Source: Nematostella vectensis | Taxonomy: Eukaryota; Cnidaria; Anthozoa; Actiniaria; Edwardsiidae | Reading direction: 5' to 3' | Assembly (NCBI RefSeq): GCF_932526225.1 | Contig: NC_064037.1 | Location: forward strand, 10,214,203-10,278,202 | Length of the DNA stretch: 64,000 bases | In this document: positions 32,666 to 45,340 of the stretch, piece by piece | Layout of the letters: every line of letters starts with the position of its first letter | Numbering within the stretch: the first letter of the stretch is position 1 | Made by a program: the position numbers and the translations under genes | The notes under the pieces: model-generated | The model's database searches: none | Told to the model about the DNA's origin: nothing | The model's input: only the letters and a program-made list of their open reading frames with translations

Positions 32666-33075
32666 TTTGAGAACGGAGAGACTTTCGACCTCATACAGTC
32701 AAGTGAACACAGCCAGTATGGTGCGCTTAGAACGTGACGTCATCTTTCATTCGAACCCTCTATTCGCGCACAAAAAAAAAGTTCAAATATTTCAGAAAAT
32801 TCACAAAACTTCCATAACGGAGTTTTGGAATCTCGGCGACAGTACTTATCTTCCCAGCACTGTCAACTTTATGAGAAGTGAAACGCAGTCAATACGGACC
32901 ACTGTAGAATTAAACAACCTCTTGCAATTCAGTTCTTAGAATCCGCTGACGCAGGGCAAGTCTGTCTGATGTTGCAGCTCGCGCGCATGCGTAATTTCGA
33001 GATTTTTACTTACGTGTGCAGTACCAGCAAACCAATGCCAAGGTTAACATATCTAGAGCTACATTCAAACTTGTG
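32666..33075. other. Short region behind the AP-2 gene
   Basis: About 410 bp between the 24-bp array and the AP-2 stop codon. It probably contains the AP-2 3' UTR, but I see no clear minus-strand AATAAA. Confidence 0.5.
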
Positions 33076-36000
33076 TCATGGATCGCCGTTTTTTACGATA
33101 TTTGGATTTCTTGGTCCCCCACCAACATTTCCTTCGTGGTATTTAAGCAGTTCGGATAGATATGCTTGAAATGCATTCATCGCAGCGTTAATGGAGGGTG
33201 AACCAAACCCGTGAGTAACAAGTCCAAACTGGTTTAAACTGCGTAACGTAGATTCTGGTAAGGAACTCGTGGGTAGACGAAGTTTGGGGTATGGGTCTTG
33301 TGCAAGGATATCTTGTAATTCTTTTGCTAGTTGCCTGAAATAAAACATATTGCTTGTCAATCAAACGCACAACCAATGAAGACATTACGGACCTTAAACA
33401 ATGGCGAAAGTGTGGAAGATGACACATTTTTTGGATCTTATTGCACTGAAATCCTAAACAATTCCATATTTAAAAACGCATCAATCAATAACTGTCGTTT
33501 TTCTAGATGGTCTAAAAAAGACTTGTGAGGGTCTCTATTCCAAAATGAGGGCAAGGCTAAATTTGGAATGTAATGTCCTGATAAGGAATCGATCGAGTTA
33601 GCTTGTTTGATATACATTTTTGTGACTTTTCTGATATTTCTATTATAAGGCTTGTAAAAACGTACCGGCATCCTCTATCCCCCTCCCTGTCTGGTTCCCC
33701 ATGGTCACCCCACTTCTCCCCCCTGGATTATAATATACAGTTTGGTTGAGCTACATGGTACTTACTTGGCCGCCATTATGGCGTTTTTCCGGGATCCTTG
33801 TTCGGCGGGATCGGCATGTTGTCTGTACTGGTACTCTGCGAGTTGTGATGCCGGGAACTCAGACTCGCAAACAAAGTCGAAATCTGCCGCTAGGTGTGCT
33901 GCCTCGCCTGAAAAAAAAAATGCACATCAATTAATGGCTATCCTTTAAAGCCTGGGGCCAGGCCTCGCGCAGGAAACCTGTGTTTGATTGATCTGTTATG
34001 AATGCTTTATCGGGAGGATTGAGAGAGAACCAAGAGCTAAGGAAACACCCCATGGTAAGTTTTTATAACCTGGATATAAATTATTTATGAATGTCATATA
34101 ACTTAATACACATTCACAAAATTCGGGACAGTTTTGTACCTTACTTCATCGTGTTCAAATGTCCACTGAATGCTATCTATTTGGAAAGAGTTTGAGCTGA
34201 TTTAGTTGAATAAAACACATCACGCGTCAATCAAGTTCACAACCATAGTGGTCGAATTTAATTCCATAGAAGTGCATAAAAGGAAATTATATAAATAAAT
34301 TCGTGTGAAACTAACTATTTACAAATTATTTATCAAGGTTCAACTTGAATTGTTCAAGTAGATGCATTCTATGTATAAAAAAAACTTAGAGTCCTTTGAA
34401 TTGATCGGGCACGCCAGATAGATATGAGCTGATATTCGTGTTGTTATTCTTATATCTTTTAACGTCGGTACCATAATAACAGATAAGACAATGGCTTGTC
34501 CATTAGCTAGACAGGTGAAGAGATAGTGATCTCATACGAACCAGAAATTAGTAACAGTATTCAATTTTAATTAAAAGTATACCCTTGACTAAAAAAAGTT
34601 AGTCGAAATATTTCCATTTATCTTGGTACTACCCTAGTTAGAACTCTCAAAAGGAATTATGACTTTTTCATGTCTTTTGCAATGTTCGCAAACACTTTTT
34701 TTCGGTTGAAGAATCACTTTTCTTTTCTTTTTTTTCTGTCATAGGCCAAATATGTTTTCGTTTCTATTCAAATGCTAATGTCTTGTAAACCTTTTGCTAC
34801 TATGGACTAGCTAGTTTTGTCTAGAATTTTCGTGCTTAGCAACAACGAGATCGCCGATCCTTTTCTCAGTGAAAGCAAGTGAATCAATGCAGTGCTTTTT
34901 AATTTTTTTTTACCTATCCATCATTTCAGAGAACGTGCTTTGAGTCGTACCCGGAACTAATTCACCCGCAGGCCCTATTAAAAGAACAACCGAGACCAAA
35001 AAACTTTATTAGTATCAAGGCTCTAGCAACCGCGACCGAAAAACTTTATTATTATCACGGCTCTAGAAATCCCATAAAAGTGCTACGGGACTAATAATAC
35101 TGTTGTTTGGGCAAATCGCCATTTTCTTTTCAGCAAGTCGTTGTTAATATTGCGTCTCTATATATTGTCTTTTTGTAATTATCATTAAAGAAGTCAACCA
35201 CGCTGATATGTCATGCTCCCACACGAGGCATTCATCTCCATAGCCTGATTCTAGCAAGTAACGCGTGTTACTCGGTGGATTGCGGAGAGGGGGGGGGGGG
35301 GGGGGGGTGATTCGAGCAAGTAATTCGTGTTACTCGGTGGATGGGGGGGGGGGGGGGGGGGTGATTCGAACAAGTAACTCGTGTTACTTGGTGGATGGGG
35401 GGGGGGGGGGGAGGGGGGTGACAACGGGTTTGCGAGCGCTCTCTGCACAGATATCTCGCACCCGGTTCTTACCTTCGACAAGTGAAGTCAGGAGTGTGAC
35501 TTGTGCGGCTTTTCTCCGTCCAGCGGGGAGCGAGAGTCCGATCTTGTCCAGTTTATCGCGAAGGCATTTTCCGCCATTTTTGGATTTCGCTCTGAAGTGA
35601 TGATAAAACAAGCGCGTCTGATTAACACAAAACACGTGATTCCCCATGCTCTCCATCATTCACTTCTCAGTCAAGAAATGAAAAACAATTTTGTAACTGT
35701 AATTCTCAAGAAAAACTTCTTATCCAGAGAATTGATATCTTGACCAATTTATGAATGATTTTTAAGTGTTTATTTTTGCTTGAATTTGAATATTTTTTAT
35801 CTTTTCTGGGGTTTGTTTCATCACTTCGCACCGTTATTGACTTGCGCACACAAATGTGCGACCAAGAAAAAAACGTGTTTTTTAAACGCGTGACTGCGAA
35901 AAAGACAGCGCCTTAAAATTGTTTATTTAGATTACGGTCTTTTTTGTGCGTCATTTTCCCACTACTACTTTATCTGGTTAATAGTGTGGGGCACATGCAT

Positions 36001-39000
36001 TAAAGTTTGAGGCGAAGAGCGAGTTGAGATAACCATGATTTTATGATTTCGCTCAAAACCACCTGCAGGCGATTGTCCTATTCCCTCGTTTCCTGAGAAG
36101 TTCACGTCCTGGGTTTAATGCGAGGAAAACGGAACGAATGTTATAAATCATACCAAAATAAAACGCACTTGGCGCATATCATTTGCACTGTACACTTTGC
36201 GTGAAAAAAGAACTCGTTTTTGCACGAAATGGCAAAGCGGAAGCGCTGGAGCGCGGGCTTCATATCACCTGTGCGCTCTGTGTGTATTATTGCTTATTTT
36301 GGATACCAATTTGATGTAAATGGTTCTTCTAATGAAAAAGGCACCTTGTATTCCATCAATAAACGCATGCATTTAAAGCATTGAATTATCACCAATTATT
36401 TGACCTTTTTTTTTTCCAAAAAAGACATAACACGATATATGTTCCCTTATTATTTATTCTCCATTTTTCAATAAAAAGACTAAAATTTTCAAACTGTTAC
36501 ATTTTTTTTATCAATTATTTCCCTTTTTTTGTCCAATTTAGAGCCCAACTCCTCGATAAGCTACAAAAAGTGTCTCGTGGATAGCTTAAGGCAAATTGCG
36601 ATTTAAACCTGTCAGAAATTGTCTCGTAAAATAAAACTATTTCTGGCATGAAGACAAGACAGCCTAAATTGTCTAGCAGATCTAATTCGTCACTAGAAAG
36701 TCGCTAAACTCTAATAAATGAAAAGGGTGTTGATTGCCGTAAAGGTATTTGACTCATGCCTTTAGATTTGGTGTTGTGCACACAATATATTGTCACACGA
36801 CTTTAGCTAGCCTCATTCAGTGTCCGCTCAATAGAGCAAAGCACTTGTCATTTTTTTTCTTTGTTTCCCTCCTCAAATTCACTAAACATTATGAACTTGA
36901 CAAGTGGGAGAGAGCTTTGAGATAATACCCTACCAAACCTGATACCCCGTGCAAGCTTTGTGTTAATGTATTAAAAGGATTTAAAGCACACCAGTCCTAG
37001 TATTAAGCTGAGATATTAAAGATTTTTGACCATCGCTTCCGCGCCCGTCTGTTGTTTTCGTGTTGTGGTGTTGTAGTCGACTGCTCAGTCGACTCGTGCC
37101 GTCTTGTTTCAATTAAAAAAGGCGTCAAATAGTTATTCGCTAAGTGTAATGGCTCAGATGGCGTTTTTCGCGTTATCCCTTTTAGTCTGATTTGAGGATG
37201 AGGAGTTGACATGTTGCAAGAAACCTTATTTCTACCGCGGATGATAATACGCAGTGAGCTAATGTGGCATTTAGCACGGGATCAGATGACACGGGGAATA
37301 AAAGGCGCCTGGGAAAGGCTAGTTCTGTGCCGCTCTAATTTGCCGAAAGAAAAGAAAAAATAACAGTTCACAAACACTGTTTAATCACTTGGATCACGTT
37401 TCGTGTTCGTTTACAAAACGACCAAATTATCAGAGACAAGATAAAGAGGGGGGTGAATAAAGGGTGATGTGTTTGATCAGAACTCGCAATATGACAGCAG
37501 AATTTGCAAATCTAGGTCACTGATGGTTATTAGGGATTGTTTACTCGGGATCAATACAGAGACTTGTTGTATTGAACAAACTCTTGGAGTTGAAATCATG
37601 ACAAATTGAAAAGTAGGATTAGTTCGTTTTTGTCAAAAATAGGATGCAGACTGTTCTCTCATTGTTCGGCGCAAATTATGAAATTGATCCTCTACCAAAT
37701 GGCCACATCCGATTCTATTATTCCCCCCATACAGAAGCGCTTGATTAAAATAAATTAATAAAAAAAGTGAAAAAGTTCGCGATCTTATTCGCCTATCTAG
37801 GGTTCAAGTACCCTTTTAAATCGCTAGTTGTACGAAATAATAATAATAAAAAAAACACGGACTCTATAATAGGGAAAATCCACCTGACGTTTTATCCGGT
37901 GTACCCGTTCTTTGTTTTGTTTTCAGCGATGGCTCGATAAATGGTGTATTCTTTTTTTGTGTTGCGTTTTTTTCTCTTTGAAATCTCAGTCAAAACAGAT
38001 ATCAACGGCGTCAATATCAAAACGCAACAAGACATATGCTACCGTGCGTGGAGCGAAGAAAGGGTCTGAAAATTGTGTTTTTTCTCTCTCCGTTGTTATG
38101 TGTCTTTATTTGTTGCTGTAAGATCTAACACGTGAGCAAGCGAGGCAGATAGAAAGACGCGAGAGCCAAACATTTCTGCGGTCCTTGTAGCCAGACAGTG
38201 AACAATAACGCCCCTTCAAAGTGTTCAGATTGAGCACTTTAACGGAATATTTTTAAGTGGAGCGCCTCTCACTTCTAAGGGGGCCGCCGCATAATACTAT
38301 TCACCACATTACGGCCAGTCTGTCGCCGGGCTAGCTCAAACAAATCATTAGCGAGTTCGGCTGTTCCACTCTAGCTATAGACCATAGACACGCTTTTACC
38401 CCCGGGCTCGTACCCCGGGAACCGCGCGAACAACTCCAACTTGAACTAGCCGTCAACGACACTAGTGGTGTAATCACTTGCAGATTTCGGCTTGCGACAA
38501 CGTAAACTTTGCTAGTTGATCCTCGACTACCTAACGCCATCTGTCTATGGAATTATTGCTCCATTTCTACCATTTCATTGCATCGCCTCGGGCGAATGAA
38601 TTTAGTAGAAAGTGTTCATCGGAGCAGAGATGCATTATCGGTTTTCTATTTTTGTTTCTTTGTTGAGCGTTTGCCTTTTGAAGATGGCAACGCCGACCGT
38701 CCAAGAAATCTCGTTGTGTGTAACGCCCCGGCAGACAGATCTCCCAGCCCATTAAAGGCAGGTCCTAAACGATTTGTCAAGACGCAAACACGCCAACTAA
38801 CGCTTCGGGCCAAACCGCACAAAAAGACCAAACACTTTTTCGTCTGGCGAAAGCACCTACAGCTCATAAAGCTACTATGGGCAATGATACCCGATTTACC
38901 CATAGGATCTCTTTTACTAGCATAGCCCCTATGCCCGCACACAGGGCATGAACATGTCCATCAAGTATACCCAATGAATGCGCGCCAACTAGAATGGAAT

Positions 39001-42000
39001 ATTTCGCGGTGTTTTCAGCTCTAGCATGGCGCTTAGTGTGGTGCGTGTATTTGCGAGAATGACGTATATGAGTGGAATTATTAGCAGTGTTTTTGAGTAA
39101 AATTATTCGCGGTTATTTTATTTTTAGCTTAGTGCTTAGTATCTGCCCTAATAACGTGTGTTAACTTAAATCCAAGCTATTCTATTCCTTCCATCGTAGT
39201 CCTTAAGTGTGATTTATGCGTTTGTGTTATATTATTTCTAGCGTAGCGCTTTTATGTAGCTGTTGTGTGCATTTGCGAGAATGGCGTGCCTTGAGCCTCC
39301 TCGGATACACAAGAGTGCGTTTATCAAAACACAACCCGTCGCTATCCCTCCCTCTGCCCTGTCTCGATCTCTAAACAACCTGCAGACTCGCCTCGGCGCT
39401 GATAACTCATGAATACCTGCAGCACAGTGGGAGCCTCCGCTGTGCAAATGGCGCTTTAATAGCGTCAATACGCCGTGAATAGCAAAGAGACTATCTAAAG
39501 AGTACACTGATCAGCGTGGTGCGAATTAGGCGCAGAAGGGGGCGAGAAAGCCCTCACAACGACCTAAGGACAGAATTACACTCGAAGGCCACACGCCACT
39601 ATTTCTCAAGTTATACGGTTACAAGTTTACATTATCTGCGTGATGTGTTTTAGGTGTTAGGTGGAGTATAGAACATCGGTCAGTTGCGCGCGGTAGACAT
39701 AGATGATGCAACACACTGGTAACTTAAAAGCCTAGCGTTCCCTTCCGTGATCTGTCTGCCGCTTGGATTATCTCGTTACTAGGATCAATCCCCCGCCAAA
39801 AAATCATGAGCTCTCAAATATTTCCCGCGTGAAACGAAGACTATCGAAATAACATGATACTCAAATTAATAAAACCGCAATCGCAAACTTGTGGTGTTGA
39901 CTATTGTGATGGCATTGTTTGCTACGCTACTTGAGTTCCCTTTCAGCAATGGCAAGAGCTTTCAATTTCAAGTTAAGACTGTACTTCTAAAATATAACAC
40001 TTAATATTAGGCCGACTCGAAACACCGGCCTCGAAGCCCTTTTCTGTAAGCTTGCGCTCGCTTACCATGTCGAAGACCAACTAGCTTAATATTGAAGGAA
40101 TCGCCAAATACACTTGCGCATGATATACATGACAGACTTAATGTAATGTTTCGAAGATTCAACAAAGTCTCAAACTTCTTTTCTGCTGTTTCTCTGGTGT
40201 TATCTAGAGTAGGTTTTGTAGGGCGGTATAGAGTATCATCTATGCGCTTCTTACCTGCGAAGTACTCCGCCTAATAACGATGCGTTTAAACACTCTGGAT
40301 GCGATAGTCGTCTTCGTATTTCTCCCACTGTAACTTTGTACTTGGAGGTCGAGCTAAGTAGCGATAATCGGCCAGGAACACAGCAGAACACATCAGATGG
40401 CTGCACGGGTCCGTCCCCATCCTCAACCTCGTTCTCTTGCCCTTGATTGTGTTTCTTGTTGATAATTCGGTTGAGGGGAAGCCCTTTTAGAAACACAGAG
40501 ACAATACACAGTTCAGCCTTCGGGTATACTCACGGAAAATATCGGATTATTGACGCTGGTATTTAAAGCTATATTGCGGAGAGGGACATGTCATTTTGGT
40601 GCAATATTATCCATGACACTTCAGGCGTAGTGCCTTGTACATCGTTCAAGCGCTATTTATTCAAATTTACTACGAACACTACCAGCTATAGCTCTTTAAA
40701 CAAAACGCTTGCATGTGTAGAAAAGGCAAAAAGGTTTTTCACCAACTACCGATGTGATGTAACCCAGCCCTTTGGCGCTCATCTACTCTGTTATGCATAT
40801 TTAGAGACTTTAATGGCAAAAGCTTATTTCTTGCTCCAAGAGGAAACTATAGCTAGATGTAAACTTGATTTAGAAGGCCTCTAGGGCCGGTTCTTGGTAG
40901 ATCAAAAGAAAGGGACTAAATTTGATCACTGATAAGAGACGAATTGATGATTAAACGCCAAACAATTCATTAAGAGTTTTTAGCGAGAAATAAGAGAAAA
41001 AAGTATCCGCTTGCAATCTGTGGAGTTTTTAAGTATTGTTTGAGGTCTACGCCTTAGACACTTAATACAAACAAAAGGTGTTTTGAGACCACGGGGTGTT
41101 ACTGTGTTTTTCATTCGAAAAGTTCTGCTGACTTTCTCGTGTTGTTATAGTGTATTGTAGGAAAAAAATGGGTGTACTTCAAATAAAAGTCTTAAGCGAC
41201 ATTATTCATACTTAAACGTGGCAGATTTCTATTACCCTTTATTCTCATCCATCACCTCAATTGGCCAACCTTGAATCGAACGTTTGATCAAGTGTTTCCA
41301 GCTCGATGGAAACACACAAGTTTTAATTATCCGTTCTTGTATAAACCTGGTATAGATTGGGTCTGTTTACTCACTGGCTATAGTTCTTAGTGGCTCTTTA
41401 AGAGTTGCTTCTATGTGAGGGGGTTAGTTTAACAATAAACCCCCTAAAAACCCTAAATGTCTTCAAAGAGGTGAGCTGTATGGCTCTATACTGGCTTAAT
41501 TAAAATCAACTGTAAGCCCTTTGGCCACAAATATTGAGCCAAAGGCTCCAAAACAGTCACACTATGTGTCATGTACAATTAAACACAAATGCAAAAAACC
41601 AAGCTGGCCTTTAAATTTCTAGATATAAATCGTGAGAGAAAAGTGAAAAAGGGATGCCTAATTTTCGCGCATTTAGTTTGATACTTAACGAAAAACACGT
41701 TCTCGTTTTTATAATAAAAGGCTTTAGTCGTTATTAAAATTTGAGTATTTTTTTTCTCTAACAGTTTGTATTCTTACCTTCTCGGTTTGAATGGGTCGGA
41801 GTTGAGTCACCGTTCTTGCTGGCACCACTGCTTGTATGATGGCTCTGTAAATAAATCATATGATTCAGCCATGATAAACATAGCAAAATCTGAGGTTTGA
41901 AAATGTAAAAATAGTATTCTTAAATAGTCTTGAGGTCTGCTTTTAGAGAGTGACCAGTTATAATTTTGGGAGAAGCCTTATGGCGAACCAAACTTTGTTG

Positions 42001-45000
42001 CCTCTAGATGTGGGACAAGAATATTGGTTTACCCCTAAAGCAAGAAACAGTAAATTAGGCTTTAAGATGTAGCAATAGAAACACAACATCGAAACCATAA
42101 ACACATCCAAAAGAAGAGGGTTTTTTCAGAATTATTATGATCATCATCTATGGATCTCTATTTCTCTATTCAAATGCGGCTTTGCGTTTATATGAATACG
42201 AATACAAAAAAAATCTCTGGAATCGTCCTCTTTCTTAGTTGATGTTAGAAACTCTTGTAGGCTTTTTGCTAATGGATGATGATTGATTCCAAACAAGCAC
42301 ATGGAAACGCCGTAGACTAAAAAGCATGCGTTTTGATGAAAAGAATCTCTAGAAGACTTTGTTAGCGCTTTGTACAATAGGGATAAGGGTTCGATTGAAT
42401 TTTTGTGTTCTATATGTGATTATAGAGAGAAAAAGACGGCTTAATCGAGAAATACAGCCCTTTTGTTTTTATATTGCTGTAATTCCTAAGAAGATTTATT
42501 TGGTTGGTGCTATTGTGGAAAGGTCTAGAAACACAGACTTCAAAGACTGCGGGGTTCACGAGGCGTTCTTTCGGCAGGTCCTATTGCTACACGCAAAGGT
42601 TTTCAGCCACGTCCTTTTCGAAGCAAGCTTTATCCGCACGAGCTTCCACTTTGTGCTTTGATATTTAAACTTGTACGACAATAACCGCAGGGGAAAGATT
42701 GTTTCTCTGTTGTATGAATTACACCCTACCGAGGGAACAGTGTACTGACCACAGGACGAACTACAAACAACAAACCATCCTCATTGGTCTCTAAGGCTAA
42801 TACCAAGTTTGTACAACCAATAAATAGAGGAATTAAAAGGCCTGCTAGTACAATGTGTGCCATTGGGCAAGTCGTTCTCCATAAACCACTGTATACCACT
42901 AAAATTTAGAGAATAAACACAAGGTTTTGGGGTAACTTTTTAGTCTTTTTCTCAACGTCGCTAAAAGTTATATGGTCGTCAAATGTGTCCACATCTTTTT
43001 ATCATGAAAGACAAATAGAAAGAGTCAATAAAATTTGTGTTAAGACTAGTCTTAGGACTTGGATATTACTTCAGCATTCGAGGGGCCACTCAAATATTCC
43101 GCTAAAAGTTGCTCTCAAGGTCTTGTTCTTTCCTGAACATTGTACAACACCATCATAAAAAAAAAATCAGCGTTTTCAGTATCGTTTTATTCGCCGAGGA
43201 CATCGTAGAAAAGAGATTTCGTCCAGTCCGTGTAAAATGTGTAAATCGTCATGCTTGTCGTGTACCTTTTTGTAGCTGTTCTAGGTTAGCCTGCAGCGAG
43301 GCTTAGGATAATTGCTTGGTGGCCTTTTGTTTCATAAACCGACTTTAAACGATATTCCTCGAGGTCATTTCAGCAAACGAGCTTGCAAGCGCGATGTGTA
43401 ACTCCCTGGCCAATGTTTGCTTTACTTATTTAACTTAACAGACCACAAATTAGGACATGCTTTAACTGGGAAACCGTTCATTGCCGTGTGTTTTTAGATT
43501 TGGCGAAATGCCCTCAGCGCAGAGCACGGTTCATTCCCTTGTGAATACTGCCAAGTGTCTCGTATCTACACTCAAACCGTTATCCTCTTGTAACAATCCA
43601 GCACCGAAATTCAACGTTTTATATCTTAGTCTACTCCGTAAATAACACGTAATCTTAAGATAGCACTTAATGGCTGTTTTATCAAGAGGATTCAGAGTAC
43701 AGTGATGAATGAAGGGAAAGGAAATATCACCCTATTCGGTAGTGGCGTCATTTCTATCGTAACCCACAGCGCGTGAACCCGCATACTCGTGATATTCATT
43801 CATCTTACTCGTTTTCGCTAACGACCAAAACACTCTAAACTCTTGTCAGAATAAAAGACGATGAGAGTGTGCAACAATGCGAGCCGGCGGAGTCTGTAAA
43901 CGTGTTCACAAGAGCCATTTGCTATTCGCTGTATCGTCACAAAGCGAGTTTGTTGCTTCGGAGTTCGGTCTCCATACAAAACCAAGAGAATGGCTCGACG
44001 CAGCTAGCGTCAAACCTCATGCAACGATGTTTTGATCTGAGTGAATATCTCCCCAAAAGTTTCACTAATATCTATAAACAAGCATTTAGAGAATTGATAA
44101 TAAACCAGGCTTTGTGTGAATAAACCATTGAGGCGCTCAAACCAGCAGGTATCGATTGCAAATGTTGGTTTAATTAGTTCGCTTTGGTGTAGAATTTGTA
44201 AGCGTCTTCAGTGCGCATACACAAAGGAAAGGTGTGAAGAAGGTGCTAAAATAGTGTCAGTAAATACCTGTGTCTCAGAAGGCAGGGGAAGACCGCCCGA
44301 AGGCACTGAACTCATCGAATCGCTGCCATAGCGGAGAATTTCGTGTCGCCGCGACGGGCTAAACAGATCTGCAGTGTCCCTCCGACGAGCGTGATCGAGC
44401 GGAGAAGGGAACTGGTTGATGTGGACGGGTTGAAGCGGGTCTAGCTCGTCGGAGCGTTGCCGCAAGCCTAAATGTCTGCTCTGGTGCTGCGTGTGGCCGA
44501 CAGAAGCGTGCGAGTTGGGCAAAACCTGATGCTGGGATACAGGGTGGAAGGCTGGTGGTCCTTGGCCGAACTGCTGCGAGTGAGCGGACGGCTGAAAAGG
44601 TTCGAGCGCATGTTGGAAGTCGAACCTTGGCTGTTGTTGTTGATAGTGGAGTGGGTTGTACTGCGGAGGGTAATACTGGTGCGCTGGGCCCTGCATTTGG
44701 CCGGCGAGCACGTCGCGATAGTCGTGAGGGCCGCTCGGCGGCGTGTGAGTAAGACGTGGGGCACAAAGTGCTGAGCTGACTTGCGCGGCGGACGACACTA
44801 CACCATTCCCCGCTACGCTTGCCGATGCGGTGCTCACTCCGTGTATTCCTCCGAGACCACGATCCTGTGAAGTGGACAAACATGGGGATTTAATAAGCCC
44901 ATTATCAAATAAACATAACATGACAGGACTAAAGCATCACGGTGTCTTGCCGTGCTAAAATATATACAGTCTATTAAGCGGGCCTCCGATCAATCCTCCA

Positions 45001-45340
45001 GCGTGCACCTCGCGGCTCCACTCGCTCTTCTTACCGCCATGGTGTAGTTGCTCTGGAGGAGTTTTTATTTCAGTCGGACGGCAGGTCAAGTACGACTCGG
45101 GCAAGTGTGAACAGCGGATTGGAGTGGAGTAGCTCTTACCTCGGTCCCGATTAACTCAAAGGCGGAGGAGGAAGTCTCTACTCTCTTTGAATGAGATGAG
45201 TTGGGAGATATCGGAGTTAACGGTGGGGATAGATCACGAGTGTGCGAGCGCTTTCTCCCTTTGCTACCGGCCTGTTGGACTGCTTGCCTGACTGTTGCTT
45301 GGTTTGGACTGGTTCCCAGCGAATCCAACTGAGTTGTCAT
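33076..45340 (-). CDS. TFAP2: AP-2 family transcription factor (7 exons, complete)
   Basis: Exons: 45340-45140, 44864-44268, 41844-41778, 40483-40255, 35591-35473, 33907-33766, 33334-33076; 1614 nt, 537 residues, longer than the ~440-460 of vertebrate AP-2 because of the N-terminus. AP-2 proteins bind GC-rich sites as dimers and direct ectodermal, neural and germ-line programmes in animals. Exon 2 is the His/Pro/Gln-rich activation region with a PPQY (PPxY) motif at residues 133-136. Exons 4-7 are the highly conserved DNA-binding and helix-span-helix dimerisation region: [47 protein letters not shown], then H-G-F-G-S-P in the last exon. All junctions keep phase. The start at 45340 is the first in-frame Met; an upstream non-coding or alternative first exon is possible. 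Confidence 0.95.
35254..35420. repeat. Three ~60-bp tandem units with long G runs and a GTAAC-CG-GTTAC palindrome
   Basis: The units at about 35254, 35309 and 35370 each hold AGCAAGTAA-CGTGTTACT or a close variant and GGTGGATGGGG, followed by G runs of about 17-22. The core GTAACGCGTGTTAC is nearly palindromic. The array lies 50-220 bp past the donor of AP-2 exon 5, inside the intron, and is C-rich on the sense strand. Confidence 0.85.
35592..40254. other. AP-2 intron 4 (4.7 kb)
   Basis: The largest intron of the AP-2 gene. I see no gene, RNA or clear repeat in it. Short ORFs on both strands (for example 38509-38925, 138 codons) show no family features. Regulatory elements are possible in the intron of a developmental gene but none is recognisable. 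Confidence 0.5.
41845..44267. other. AP-2 intron 2 (2.4 kb)
   Basis: No gene or obvious repeat. Short ORFs on both strands are unsupported. Confidence 0.5.

Larger units (their letters stand above)
33076..40483 (-). other. TFAP2: AP-2 DNA-binding and helix-span-helix region (exons 4-7)
   Basis: Exons 40483-40255, 35591-35473, 33907-33766 and 33334-33076 encode residues about 289-537. The basic region and first helix lie in exons 4-5, the span in exon 6 (C-E-S-E-F-P-A and Y-Q-Y-R-Q-H) and the second helix in exon 7. The split of the conserved [10 protein letters not shown] and SLVEG|EA blocks by introns was found by matching family conservation on both sides of each junction. Confidence 0.92.

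Noticed and set aside
31623-32939. 438-codon plus-strand ORF as a Thr/Gly-rich repeat protein
   Set aside because: It is explained by a stop-free 24-bp repeat that is equally open on the other strand. The unique tail has no recognisable domain.
44359-44883. 174-codon minus-strand ORF in another frame over AP-2 exon 2
   Set aside because: The AP-2 frame joins all seven exons and carries the PPQY motif. This frame does not.
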